From: Echinococcus granulosus | Taxonomy: Eukaryota > Platyhelminthes > Cestoda > Cyclophyllidea > Taeniidae | Length of the DNA: 64,000 nucleotides | Direction of reading: 5' to 3' | Assembly: GCF_000524195.1 (NCBI RefSeq) | Contig: NW_020170418.1 | Coordinates: forward strand, 529,429-593,428 | Shown here: in pieces, positions 27,766-40,929 of the stretch | Position numbering within the stretch: the first letter of the stretch is position 1 | How the letters are laid out: each line of letters opens with the position of its first letter | The notes under the pieces: model-generated | What the model saw: only the letters and a program-made list of their open reading frames with translations | Database searches by the model: none | Told to the model about the DNA's origin: nothing | Made by a program: the position numbers and the translations under genes

Positions 27766-30700
27766 TCACAGAACAAGGAAGGTGGAATTTTCACCGTCTA
27801 AGGCGTTTTTGCTGCTACGGCTGTCGTTAAAACTGACATTACATTCATCCTGACGCCCACGCATGTACTGACGCTTCGCGGCCTTCAGCCGTTCCCTAGC
27901 CTGAGATCGCGCTAAATCGGCAGCTTCCTTATTTTGACGAGACTTCACCGTTGCCGGCGAGGCAGCTGTCTTCAGCTGACACCGCTTCGGTTTTGAGGGC
28001 TAAAAGAAAAAACCACCCCATCATCCAACTTGTGCCGATGCGTAAACAGTTGGATTTCGCTGAATAACCTACATCAGAACTTGTTCCATCACAATGACCA
28101 CAAAAAGAAGTGGGAGATAAGGAATGATGGCTGCTTACTGTTTGGAGACAGCTGTTTTGGCCGTTGTGAATCGAAGGGTCTGGAGCGATCCGCCAGTCGT
28201 TCCGGCGCATATGGTTGCACTTGGCGATCATGGAGCGTACATCATCTACCTGGAGCATCACCATCGCCCAGAAACCTTCGAGGTCGCTAGGGAGGGTGAC
28301 AAACTCCCCTGCGGAGTCGGCAGCCTGGCCCGCCTCAATGCTGTCCATACAAAGCCCGCGGAACTGCACGAACTTTTGCGAGAGCAACAAATTCACCTTC
28401 CCCACTGTGGTGCGCAGATGGCCAGATACTGATGGCAGAGAGAGGATCAAACTAAACAAATAGACTATCATCGAGTGTACCTGTTATTAAATTAACTTAA
28501 AACAGATCGCGGCAAACATTTTTTTTTATTTCCTGCAGATAATGGTAAATGCGGTTGATAAAATTCGTTGGAAAATATAGCAAAATGCAATGCGCTATAT
28601 AGTGGATTGTGTCAGTGTTTTCCAATGATGGTAAAAAGAACTCGTAGCATTGATATACAGAACAAACCTTCATCGGGAAACTCGTTTTCATTAAGGTCGC
28701 GTTCGATTTCCTCGACACGGTCTCTGAGCTCCTGCGCGGTGTCTTCCACCACCCGGAGAAAGTGGTGACCGTCTTTCACCTCATCACTTTGCTCCCCCTT
28801 CATGGGCAACACTGCCACCGCCATCTCTCCCTTATTCTTGTCGAGGGTATGTCCGTTGACAAGGGCTAATGAAGAAGCCGCTTCTTCCAGACCTGTCGTC
28901 AGCGCGATTGCCTCTTCCTGACTGGTATCTGTGGTATTGATCGAGGGCACCTCCTCCACCTTTGGCAGAGAGACGTCTAGACTACTGTTCTCCTCTCCGG
29001 ACACCAAACGATGACCTGGTATGGACAAGAAAAATGATCAACTCATCAATGCTCGCGGAAAAACTACCCTTCAAAAAAGGCAAGCCTTAAATAACGAGAT
29101 AATGGTAGGAGAGGTACGGACCAGAGAAGGGTTTGGAGGGAGAAGCAGGAGAACCACCGGTGGTGTCGCCGTGGGAGATGGACTGGCGACCCGCCATGTT
29201 GACGGTAGATCCGGCAACAGAGGGTGGGACGTTGTGACTTCGTGGCGAGGCCTGAGCGACAGCAAGCATAATGAGTGAGGAGCGGTTCCAATGCTCGTTA
29301 TGTGAGTGGCGGCTGCGATTGAGATCCTGCGACTGATCACCCTCACCACCCGTAGTTATCGAGATCGCGTTTAAACAGTTCTGTGAGTGGGTGGAAAGCA
29401 GAGAATGTAGCTCTTAACATTCCCAAAGCAAAATGTCCAATTTAATAACAAGTAATAAGCGTAACTAGAATAACTACTTGTTAACAAAATGCCGTAAATA
29501 GCAAACATACCCAGATTTAAAAATGCCTTTCGACTGAAAAGTCTTTATTAGCCATCCACTAATTTGTAAATAGAATTCTAGCCGACCTTGACGAGAACGA
29601 TGTTCCCAGAATTATTGACATTTGCTCTGATTTACAAATTCATGCTTACGAAAAAGCTATCAAAGGATTACGCTCTAAGTTACGAATAGAATTTGAACAT
29701 GAAATCGACAAAAGAACTACAACTGATATCAAACGCAGGAGGAGCCTTTTCAAGAAAGATCGGAATTTAGAAGCCTAGGAAATCCATCACCGATTTCTTT
29801 GGTGAATTGAGCTGTCGAAACGAAGGCAAAAAGTCCAAAAAACTAAACAAAACAATGGATACAAAAAAAATGTGAAGACCAGACACCGAAAATGCTGCGC
29901 TGGCAGAAATGAGTGGCCTAAAAAAAAAAACATTAACAACCGCCTACTGATACAAAAAGTAGTACGAACAACGGTTACCTGGAGAAAACACCTACTACCA
30001 TGTAGCCAAACAATCGCAAAAAATCGAAGTGGTGGTGGGCGATGAAAGCACTCAAAAGAGCATAATGACTCAAACACGTGAAGCAAAGTTGCAACCAAGA
30101 TCGAACTCCACATTTTTCATAAAAAATAAAAGAATGAAAGGCAATAGATGGTATCGGAAAATGCGTAAATTTATGAATTACATACGCCCTAGCTGAAAAC
30201 GGTTCCGAACCTGATGAAACACACGAAACATGGGGAGAAGCCAGCAAAGGCCAAAGAATGACAAAATACTTTAATGACTCATCAGGTGAATTGTTTATTC
30301 GTTTAGCGTCAGCAATACGCTTTATCTATCATGCACTGGCACCTGTTCCCAAATCTTCACAGAAAAATTTCACGCGGAATGGACTTAACTTATTAACAAG
30401 ACACGGCCAATTTGGTACTTCTATCTCTTTAAAGTACATCGTTACCAGTGGAAAGGATGCTGGGGAAATATCAATATGCAATTTGAAGTGGTAGTGAGAG
30501 AAAGAACAGGCTGTTCTACGGAGTAGGAACGTGGTGTGTCGTGTAGGGGCAAACAAGGGAACATCAAGTTCATGAATACGTAATGAACTGTGGTAGTCCT
30601 GCGAAAGACAATGAAGTTGACAAAAAGATAACTGTGAGCGCCAAGTCAAAAGAGGATAGTTGTGAGGGATAAACGTTTTTAAGCTACTAATTAATTAAAC

Positions 30701-33700
30701 ACACTATTGCGGTTGTGCGACTGAATACGGGAATGCATCACGGGATGCCGTGGCATTGAAATACCAACAACAGAGTCTGAATAATGCATGCGTAGGCGTT
30801 GCCCCGTAACGGAGGATGTTTAATGGGTAGGCATTATAAGGCACTGAGAAGGGGAGTGTATGGCGGATGCTACTGTGGCTGCTCCAAGATCATGGGGCAG
30901 AAGCAACAAGCCACGCTTAATCGAATCACGACGAGTCATAGGCTTTGAAGAAAGAGTCCACTTCAGTAAAGACAGAGTGAGTTGGCTTCCCACACATAAA
31001 AAGCCGCTTACATATATGTAGCAGCTTAAAAACAAAAGGAAAACAAACGAAGTCGCGAAGCGAGAGATGAGTGAAAGAATTAGGATTATCTTCACATGCG
31101 TACACACAGTGCTACTAATGTAGCCAGCCGGTACACCATCGTCATGTGCAGACCCCACTGTTGGGGTCAGAGGTCGCACCATGGGTGAATTGCGTGTACA
31201 CCAATACACCAAAATCTAACAAAGTTAGGACGATCACATACAAGTCGATGTATGAGAAAGAAGTAACTACAAGCACTTTTCTCAGTGTGTTGAGAAAATT
31301 CAAAAAAATAAGTTCATTTGAGAAATATAAGAATAATGCTTATTGAAAAATATTGGAAGCTTTGCAAAGTGAGAAAAATTCGACTTCAAAATTTTAACAG
31401 TTTGAAGCGATAGTGGCAGTTTGATGTGTATACCTCAAAATTACTCAAAGTTGGAGAAAATGAAGCGATTTGGTTTTAAAAGCTACAAAAAACAATACCA
31501 CTACAGCACAAATTTCTATCGTTATGGGAAAAGGACAATTCAAAGGGGAAGTGAAGCCTTCCAGCACTATACATAAATAGACAAGTGCCAATGAGATAAT
31601 GAAGTGAATGCCATACAGCGAAACACTTAATGTTTTTTTGCATATTTTGCGTGGGGAACAAACATAAAACCTAGAAGATGAGAAAAATTGCGACAATTAC
31701 ACAGCAGGAGTGGTTTGCAAGCAAAACATAATAAAGTAAAATAGTGACCCTACAAGAGCACGGATTAGCCCTAAATTTTAGCAAGTTTGAAATCGAATCT
31801 TGAACAGTGGCGAAACTAACGCTCCATATGTGAAGCAGAGAATAAACACGTTCAGTAAACGGACAAATAACCCAACTGAAGAGTAAATGATTAACTTTTC
31901 GATCCGGTACAGCGACGGGAAGCTTAAAAACGAACATTTAAATTTGTTGAAAAGCGACCAATCCACATGAAAATGCGTTGTCTAGATAGTGATTTCTCAA
32001 ATGCAAAAAGGCGACCTGCACGACGAATTCATTAAGTAATGCAAATGAGGAAGCGCTAAACCCTCAAAGTAGAGCCTGCAGAATTCGCATTTGCTCTCCC
32101 AAAGATTCACTTGCTCATGATTCATTCAACTGAATTAAGTGTTATCTCAGACTGGAGATCTAGTCAAAAAATGTGAAGTATGAAAAATGCAAAGTGGAGA
32201 TGAAACAGATCAGAGGTACACCTACACGTCTCACACGAATAGCGACTCCAGCTGAGTTGTTTGGTCGCTCAGTAACGGCGGCGGGGGAAGCACCGGAAGC
32301 CTGAATTGTAGAAGAAGCCTAGACGGAAAGAGAATGGACACAAAAAATTAGATCCCACAGCCGCTAGTAATCAACGACGAGCTAGTGAGGTCGGACTGCG
32401 TACTACCCTCACCCTTGGCGTGGTAATGACCCAAAAGACGATTGGTTAAGAGATACCAATCAAACTGGCACGTCGTGCAAATATCATCAAACCGTCGTGG
32501 TGAGAGAAAGGCGCGTGGCCTCAGAATTTCACCAATCGTCTCTGGGCATTCGTATTATATGTGGCGCCCATCCTCGCAAACTTTAACGCCTCTCTCGGAT
32601 TGGTGGAAAGTGATAGTGAAAAAAAGCAATGTTCAGAACCATAAAGGAGTCTTCAGTCGTGGACACCGACACAGGTTTATTTAACGGCCCATAAGCTAGT
32701 TTGCGGACTTTATCAGTCTAGCTTCACGCGTTGGATCGTTTACCCAACAGTCCGGTTGTTTTGCACACGCATTATGTTTCATAGTTCATGGCCAAGAAAA
32801 CGCCCATTTAGAAGCAACAGGTGCAGTGCAGAACTATGGAGACTATGAATAAAGGACAGTCAAAAGCGTTAAAGAAGCATTTACAAAAATGTTTCGGAAT
32901 CAATCCTGTGATCATGGAAAAAGTTTTTCACGGGAAATTCTTGGGCTGGAATCACAAAGAATGTGTTCGAATCGATGAAGAAAACCTATGAAATAAGAAG
33001 AAAACGAATATACTGTTCGCCTCGAGTAGGACTGAAGTTGACATGACATCTCGAGGCGAGTCGACAAAACACTTTCCTCTAGAAGCCTTAATTATTTCAT
33101 AATTATTTGCTACAGCGTTCACTCATTATCGTGCAGGGAAATGGGCTATTTGGAAGCAAAAGCTTCAAAATGCAAGTCGAACCGTGGATGAGAAATGTCT
33201 GAGACAGAGCAAAGGTAACGAGGTCGCCTTGAGCTCATGCATACACACAGACTCAACTGAAAGCTGGGCGGAATAAAAGTGCAGCGTTCAAACAAGTGGT
33301 GACGGATAGAAGTGGAGAGTACCTCAGGATTTTGACCATCCCGGAAATCCAAGCGGTAGGGTCGTTGGGCAAAGGTGTGAGGTGATGATGTGGGGGAGGT
33401 GGACTTGTGGCGCTGGGGTGTCACGCTAGTCGCCAGGACGGCAGAGGAGGAGGCCTGCGCCGTGGCGGCCGTTTTACCACGCTCCAGGGTCTGGGCCGAG
33501 ACCCACTTGCGATTGCACCCAGTGTAACCGAAGGCCGCCAAAGACACGTTGAGATAGCGTGGCGGTGGCCCTGAAGAAAGATACATGAAAGTACCATCAT
33601 GCACCCTTCTCGTCCTTCTCCTTAAGTATGCACAGGCATGTGAGTGGTGAATGATCATTCTTAATGAGGTCAGAAACTATTGCGATAATCATGTACAGTC

Positions 33701-36700
33701 CAAGTATCGGGCGGAGATTCAACTATCTGTGGATGCAGTGAAAAATGACCTTTCGACAGCTTACTTGCCAAGTCACAATGAAGGAGCATGGAAGAATGGA
33801 CTAAGCAATAGACCCCTGGGTAGAAAAAGCGATATTCTAAAGCGAGATTTTGGGCCTTGAACGCATAGCATGTTCCTTTGAGTTGCGGAGTCGTGCATAT
33901 AACATCCTGAAGCAACAAGGAAGTTGAATAATGGTAAGTGAATGGTAAAAGATAGGTAACAAAGAGGGAGAACCAAGTGAGTATATTTTTTGGATGATTG
34001 AAAATAAACTGAAAATCAGATCGATATTTGCACTTCAGTAGAGACTACTGTTTCCATATTTAAATCGGAAATTTGAATGTATCAATGGAGAGAAGACAAA
34101 ACCGAGCCTACAATTGTAGTTAAACTCTATAAAGTTTACCCGAACACATGCAATAACTGCACAACGAACGAGACTAATTAGGTAAGTGAACTGCGACGGG
34201 ACAAAGTCGCATATAAATCTCCCAAAACTTGGTGAGATCATGCTCTTAAAAATGATGATTGCCTTAAATGAAGATTCACCCTGAGCAAGGCATTGCTGAA
34301 GGGGTTCATTTGTTATTGGGTTCAATGCAAGCTCCATTAGGTTAGTAATCCATATAATTGACCTCGGTGTACCACTAATGTTTCAACAGGATTGTGCTTA
34401 GTTCATAAAAAATAATAAAATCTTTGTGTCTTGATAAGGGCAAGGTAAAAACCCAATTTCGAAGTTAGATTTGCGCGAAGCAATGCACTTCTAATAGATA
34501 CAGAAGAAAAAAACTGAGTAAATTTTGCAATAACCACGGAAGACAGACAGAAAGTGGCAGCGCAGACAACTGTTTAGGCAAATTTTAACAAGTAAATTGC
34601 AAATTATGCCATCCTCATAATTCAACGGGAAATCAACAGTCTCCAACGCTAATCCGCCTTCCCGGACTCGTCCAGGCAGTATGCAAGATTGCGCCCCCCC
34701 CCCCCCCCCTCTATTTACAGCCGAGGAATACCACAGTGAAGTGATTAATACTGCTATTAAGGCGCATCTTAATGGCGCTAACACGCCTTCAGTACAGCTA
34801 GGGTACATTTGGAGGGTTAACATACACCTAGACGGGGGATTAGCAGGGAATAGCATTGGAGACAAAAACAATCACGGAGACATGCACACACATGGACGTT
34901 TGCATGGTATAACGCAATAGAGCATACACGCAAATGACACGTAAACCACACAAGTCGCAGAACAAGAACTGAAGAAGAGGGAAGAGTGAATTAACGTGAC
35001 CACATTCAACCACTTTAGTGGAGAATTTTCCCTCCCTTAACAAGTCTTAGGGAAAATATATTTACTAGTAGACATCAAGGAGCGATAAAATTTAAATTAT
35101 TTAAATTGGGAGTTTTTTACCAGCAAGTACGCGGAATATTTAATGCTAGTTTGTACAAAAGTTGTGGTGGTGAAAAGAAATCATCATTACCACATATGCA
35201 AAGTGCACGTGATGTGGGAGGATGAGAACCCCAAACTGAAATCGTAAAAAGGCACACACAAGGTAGAGGTCGACAATGAACAGGACCTGTTTCTAGTAAG
35301 AAGTGGTGCCAACATCACGCAAGCAGATTTGTCACCGTCTTCAAAGGGAAAGAGCAGAGCGATTAGCGGCCCCGCCAGACGCGAGTGGTGTGCTGTGTAT
35401 GGACAATGGGAAACGACGGTATATCCAGGGAAGCGTATTCATTCACGACCCAGTGAACAATATAAGGTTTGTAAATTTCACAAACAATATGTCCATCAAG
35501 AGGTGGGGGCCAAGAACCGACCCAGACTATGCAATTGCGTAAAATTAGTGTCGTTAAGAGGAAATACTTCATTACTAGGGCAGTCAGGTAAAACTGAAGG
35601 TGTGTCGCAGATAGCACGCCTTTCAGACGATCGAAAAAAGGCATATGTGGTGCCTACTTCCGTTTAACACCTTCAGGTAGGACAAAAAATGCAATTAATG
35701 TGGAGAATGAGTCATTTGTAAATGTCACTGTCACATCCACGCAGTGAATACACAAATGGCAAAATTATATATGAGTTGGCAGATGCAAAGCGGTGATAAA
35801 ATTTCTATGCCACTAAGAGGTGAACAACAATAAATTATGCAAAGGTTTTCCTGCTTCCACACCTCAAGAATAAACAAAGCGAACAGAAGAAAAAAAATGA
35901 GAAAAAGTATGTCAGACAGAGTTTCGTGAACTCTCAGAACAGTCCAGACCGGTAGTGAGTCACAATATAAGGTGAAGCAACGCCTGGTTCGCGTAACGCA
36001 AGGTTACGGTAAGCCAGAAATTATAACCACATAACACCGTCACTACTGCTACAAATTCAGATACATGTCACTATCGACATACAATCGCAAAGTAGAACCA
36101 CTAGGTGTTCAAGAAACACCAAAGCATATCAGGTATTGGGAAGTGAGCATTAGAAACACCCTACGAATGTAAAGTGAACGTTCCATTATGCAAAAAAAAA
36201 CATGCAAACTAGGAGCCTTTACTACTGAAGATTAATTTTAATCAAACAGAGTGACAAAACCCCTCAAATAAAAGCGGTTCTACCTCGAGGCCAAAGGTGG
36301 TCTCCGCATCACGCTGGTTACAAATCCCAGTTTAATTACGAGGGTACTCTCGCAATTTAACGCAAATTGTATCGTAAATGAGCGAGAATAATAAGCACGG
36401 AAGAGGATGACCAATGTAATCGAAGCATTACCATGGAATCAAATAAAGACCAATAGAGTATTTTCTACTGTAAAAACATGGCTAGCCCAAAGTTGTACGT
36501 ATGATTTGTGTGCCACGTGGACCAATGACCGCACTCAAAAGGCTTGGTTTTTCAAAAGGTGGGAAAAAACGAAAGCTACGGAAGTATGGGATGAACGGTA
36601 AAGAGAATTTGTCAAGCCAAATGGGAGGTGACTACGAAAGTTTCCAGGAAGTGATGCAGTTAGGACGACTTCGAGACCATCACAAGGGAGCACGCACCGA

Positions 36701-39193
36701 GCATTACAACCACCTACCTCCCAAATGTGCTACAACACGAGAAATAATGAAAGCTGAGTAGAATTAATGAGTCACGTTAACCTGGGCGTCAGCCCATTGA
36801 GGGCGAACACCATGAGCTCTCTGACTCACGGCAAAAAAAACGCACTAGGGGGTGCGGTTGGGTGACCAACCAATCGACACATCAGACCAAATAGAAATAA
36901 TTAAGCTACTGGGCAGAATTAACATATTTCAGCTAAGCTTTTACGAAAAACATAATGAGCAAAGTGAAATTTCACTATTCAGATACACGGCACGGGTAGG
37001 AGGCCTAACACCGACCAAAAATAAGACAGACAATGTCTATCCACCAATCTGATTGATTGCAATGTCACAATTCATTATCATAATAGGATTGTGTTTAATA
37101 TGCCTCAGAGGCGAGACAAAGAAGTCGTCGGCTAATTCAAGAGGAGTACAGTAAAATGAAAAAAGCAATTGTTTATAATAGTATCTGAAGCATTGGTGTG
37201 CAAATTAAAGATTCCAGTAACTTAACATTGGCAATAACTAGCTGGCACTTTTATTGAAAGGTATTTTAAAAAGCGATAAGACGAGTATGTGGTTGGATGA
37301 AAGAAAGGACCACTGCGGCTATGAATTAGGGTGGCAAATGTTAATCCAAAGAAAAGAAGAACGTGCGACAGGAATGAATAATAATGGAACATATTCAGCA
37401 CCGATATAACAAACACACCGGTGATTTACATAACGGTCGTAAGTATTAGATACGTTACACAAGAAAGCTATGGGTATTACTCATCCTAAGGCATGAACTA
37501 CTAGGTTTTAGCAAAGTTGCACCATCATGTTCGACAGCAATTGGTTCACCCACCGAAGAAACAGCAATGTTTTAAAATAAATAAGCGACAAAAACTGCCA
37601 CAAAACAAGCAGGAAAGATAAATCAAATAAATCTGTACCTAGGAGCACACAAGCGAATCGACCGCATGTTGCTTATAAAATCATAAAATGTCTATTTTTC
37701 GTAAGCGTTCGAGAACCAATTTACATTACAATAAGCAGGTATTCAGGTGATGGTTAGCATTATAAGAGATGAAACTCACCTATACCTGTAACCGATGGAG
37801 AGCTGAAGGCAGAAGAAATTTGGGTCGTAGGATTGTCCTGTTTCGTGGAAACTGAAACAACTAAATCGAATCCAAAGAAAACGTAACACAATTTGGTCCG
37901 AGGGAATATTGACGACGAGACTTCCAAAAATTGCAGATTCTAGGTTTCGCATAAATTAACTAGGCTTTAAGGACTAACCACAAAGTGTAAGTTTAGCACA
38001 GAGAAGGGTAAAAATTTAAAAAATTTCAAGGGAATGATTGGATTTCTGATTGTTTCGCAAACAAAGTAGTAGGAGTGCAAGGTTTGCATTTGCAGCAGGA
38101 ATTAACATCCTAAAATACAATCTGGTGACAGACAAAGTCAAATTGATATCACTCACCAGCGCCTGTACTGTTCAGTCTTCCCGATCCATACGAGAAGGTT
38201 TCCTAGAAAATATGTTTAATCAATACATGAACACTTCTATCTAGAAAAAATAATTAAGGAACACCTCAACTCACCTGTCGAATACCATTCCCACTTGCTT
38301 CAAATGGCTCATCCGCCAGACTGATTGTCCCAGTCGGAGAGTTGCACAGGCTAGATGTTGAGGTATTGGGTGGGGGAAGGGCCCGCCGTTGAGTGGGAGC
38401 AGAGCCGAAGTCATCAGCTGATTGTGAGACGCACTTATCAACTGCACCATCAAGAGTGGCTGCACGAGTAGAGAAATTACCTAAGATACATAAACAATAG
38501 GTAAAAACAGACATTCTGGAGGGAGAAAATGAAAAAACAGTACTTGGGGACGCCTTATGGAGAGAATTCTTGGGAGGAGCCATCAAATGTTTGCTGAGCC
38601 ATCGCCGAATCTTCCGACCGGTAGAAATTTGTGGCGAAGATTTCTCAATGACACCCTCCAAAGGGTTGGCACTACCATGAGGAGGCGAAAAGGACCCTAG
38701 CTTGGGAACGGTGCGCCGAATGGTTAAACGACGTGCAAGTCTAGAAAAAAATGTTGACCGGGGAGTCGAATTAGTTTTCTCGGGTGTCTTTGTGATAGGA
38801 AAGTTTGCAAGTTCAGCAGGATGATTCGATGCCAAGTTTGGCGAAATTTTTGGCTCATTGCAATTAGCAGAACACTGAATCACTTGACCGTTATTCTGGA
38901 TTGACGACTCAATAATTGGAGATGAATTAGGACCACTAGTCTCGGATTCAAAAGTACCGAAATGCGGCATGTCATAAAAATCTTGAGACTCCAAGTCGAT
39001 TGTCTTTGTATATGTGGAACCACCTAAGGTGATATTCATCTTCGGCTTATATTCAGAAACATTCCCGCCTTTTGGGGTCAATTCACGCCAGGCATTGGCA
39101 TTTCCAAAAGGACCTGTCAAGCCACCACTGCCTTTAGTAAAGAATAATATAATAACAAATAAACATACTTTCAGGGACATTACAGCCCTGCAT
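27766..39193 (-). CDS. DLGAP: DLGAP (SAPAP/GKAP) family scaffold protein
   Basis: DLGAP proteins link membrane-associated guanylate kinases such as DLG/PSD-95 to Shank at synapses and junctions. Nine exons join in phase throughout: 39193-39169, 39131-38544, 38480-38275, 37837-37786, 33570-33323, 29380-29122, 29015-28668, 28428-28139 and 27999-27766. They total 2250 nt, giving 749 aa (human paralogues are near 1000). The conserved GKAP domain starts near residue 540 with DGHHFLRVVEDT, continues across a junction that makes FPDEV, and then LLLSQKFVQFRGLC, DLEGFWAMV and RRNDWR. It ends with a basic SQARERLKAAKRQYMRGR helix, the counterpart of the vertebrate QEARKRLMAAKRA. The N-terminal half is Ser/Pro-rich and unrecognised. 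Intron 1 is 37 nt while introns 4 and 5 are about 4.2 and 3.9 kb. The protein ends in TFLVL rather than the TRL PDZ ligand of vertebrates. The N-terminal exons are less certain than the C-terminal three, and the exon 6 donor (TCTG|GTCCGT) is weak. Confidence 0.87.
29381..33322. other. large DLGAP intron 5
   Basis: This is the 3.9-kb intron between the fifth and sixth DLGAP exons. Minus-strand open frames inside it (for example 30820-31212) do not fit the phase 0 required for a cassette exon, and no known family is seen. The rest looks like AT-rich non-coding sequence. Confidence 0.5.
33571..37785. other. large DLGAP intron 4 with poly-C tract
   Basis: This is the 4.2-kb intron between the fourth and fifth DLGAP exons. 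It contains a run of 16 cytosines at 34694-34709. Open frames near 35.3-35.7 kb exist on both strands but match no family I know and show no supporting splice phase. Confidence 0.5.
34694..34709 (+). repeat. poly-C (poly-G) mononucleotide tract
   Basis: Sixteen consecutive C residues lie within an otherwise AT-rich intron. On the transcribed minus strand this is a poly-G run. Confidence 0.9.
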
Positions 39194-39225
39194 CCCCCAC
39201 TAAAGCATAAAAATCCGAACGACCG
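39194..39225 (-). promoter_or_regulatory. splice acceptor upstream of the DLGAP start codon
   Basis: On the minus strand ATGCTTTAG ends 6 nt upstream of the first ATG (AG at 39201-39200). It could be a 5' UTR intron end or a spliced-leader site. The ATG chosen here is the first in-frame Met after it, and it precedes a 37-nt intron in matching phase. Confidence 0.45.
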
Positions 39226-39939
39226 GTGTACCAGGAATATGAACAACCAAGGTTAATGAGCACCCAAATAATGACCCAATCAATCTCTACCATTTACGCC
39301 GTTACATGATAGGACTACTCATTCCACTAGTTAGAAAGAAACAAAAGTAAATGGTGAAAATACTATCAGAAGAATGCATAAACATAATGCAAAACAGATG
39401 AAGGAAACAGCTAATTAAGTGGAAATTGTATTTAAGCTAAAATGCCAGAAAAGTACACTTGAAATCCACCTCCAGAAGAATTATACAGTTTTTTAGTTTT
39501 TTTGACCTTCGAGGAAATGGGTGGTTATAATAGAGATGGTTTATGCGAAATGGTGCCAGTGCCGCAAAATCCGAAACACTCCATTTAAAAATGAGCCTAA
39601 TAGCAGTAACAAATCCTTTGTTTTTCAATCTTAAAAATATTTTGGCGGGCTTTAAGCAATACAAAGGCGTAGTAGATACAAAACAAGCAAAGACAGAGCA
39701 ATTCTCCCTGGTCCAAAAAATGGAAGGATACTAAGGACGTTTTTCGCATTGCAATAGCAGGAATTAACAAAACAATAAAATGTGCAAAACCATGCGCATA
39801 TATTCTTTATAGCTAATATTCCCCCGGAGAACCACAGTTCCCCAGACACGCCTATAAACCCTCATCTCTTTTAGAGTCCAGCAGCATACAGCAGCGACTT
39901 TGTTTCTGATTAGGTGCACTTTAACTGAATAAGCTCTTG

Positions 39940-40137
39940 TGTAGCATCCCAAGACTCCCTGAAGACGAAAGAAGACACAATACTCGGGTAGAATTTATAT
40001 ATTCAGCACGGAGGAGGTGTTCGGGCTATTGGCATGGCTCAAAAGGCCAGCCCACCCAGCCGGGTACAAGGGGGCTAATTCGAAGTACAAAAGTGGCGCC
40101 TCACCAGAACCAAGGGGCAAACCACTATCGTAGTACA
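39940..40137 (-). repeat. LTR of the TRIM-like element (downstream copy on minus)
   Basis: A 198-bp terminal repeat that starts TGTACTACG and ends GATGCTACA on the minus strand. A TATA box (TATATAAA at 40001-39994) lies about 55 nt before the end of the repeat, in the position expected of the U3 promoter. Confidence 0.85.
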
Positions 40138-40731
40138 TAGCCTCCCTCCTCTTTTGAGCGTCGTCCCCGGCGCTCCCGCAGGTCAACCTCCCGCGTCAGC
40201 CATTACAACGTAGTCGGTGCAGTAAAGAAACACCCACGAGCCGACCGTGCCAGTCACCAAATTAGTGCGCAACTGAGGGGATATTTGACCTCAACGTCAC
40301 TGATCCCTCTTGGCGGCTTGACTGGATCTGGGGTTTCGTCCGGTTTAGGGGTTTGATTCAGGACGGGGAACGGCGTCGGCCATAATGTGTGTCCATAGAT
40401 AGATGCAGGAACACTGGCCTAGAAGCAGATCTGAGTAAGAAAGTACAAGATTCAAAACAGGTCCATGGGGGACGGTAGGGAAAATCCGTAACGAAACTTC
40501 CAGATATTTCACGGCTAGTGTCGCCTCAGTTGTTAATGGCTTTTCTGCAGAACACAGGACTGGGAGAGATGTTGAAGGTAGACGTAAACATCAACCCTTC
40601 TGTTAGGGGTCATCACCATTCTCCCATCCGTAGCATATGCACTTCCTCCGTTCCACTAAGGCTTATCACGCAGAAGTGGAAAATCAGGATACATGTCTTT
40701 CAAGATCGGGTTCGCTTTCCGCTGCCACCAA

Positions 40732-40929
40732 TGTAGCGTCCCAAGACTCCCTGAAGACGAAAGAAGACACAATACTCGTGCAGAATATATGTATTTAGCA
40801 CGGAGAAGGTGTCTGGGCTATTGGCATGGCCCAAAAGGCCAGCTTATCCAGCGAGGTACAAGGGGGCTAATTCGAAGTACAAAAGTGGCACCTCACCAGA
40901 ACCGAGGGATAAACCACTATCGTATTACA
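40732..40929 (-). repeat. LTR of the TRIM-like element (upstream copy on minus)
   Basis: A 198-bp terminal repeat about 90% identical to the copy at 39940-40137, starting TGTAATACG and ending GACGCTACA on the minus strand. The TATA region has drifted relative to the other copy. Confidence 0.85.

Larger units (their letters stand above)
39940..40929 (-). mobile_element. TRIM-like short LTR element, minus orientation
   Basis: Two direct repeats of exactly 198 bp (39940-40137 and 40732-40929) flank a 594-bp interior. Each begins TG and ends CA when read on either strand, and the pair differ at about 20 positions with no gaps by my count, so the insertion is old. Read on the minus strand, one T follows the first repeat (40929-40732) and then comes TGGTGGCAGCGG at 40730-40719, a primer-binding-site-like sequence starting with the TGG that pairs with a tRNA CCA end. 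A polypurine tract, AAAAGAGGAGGGAGG, occupies 40155-40141 just before the second repeat. The interior has no reverse transcriptase, integrase or gag open frame. This is the layout of a terminal-repeat retrotransposon in miniature, which would need enzymes from another element. The 5-bp flanks (TCTTG and ATTGC) do not match, so a target-site duplication is not seen. Confidence 0.85.

Noticed and set aside
31118..31170. Possible extra DLGAP cassette exon with acceptor CCCCAACAG
   Set aside because: Its length does not keep the phase 0 needed between the neighbouring exons, and no donor of matching phase was found.
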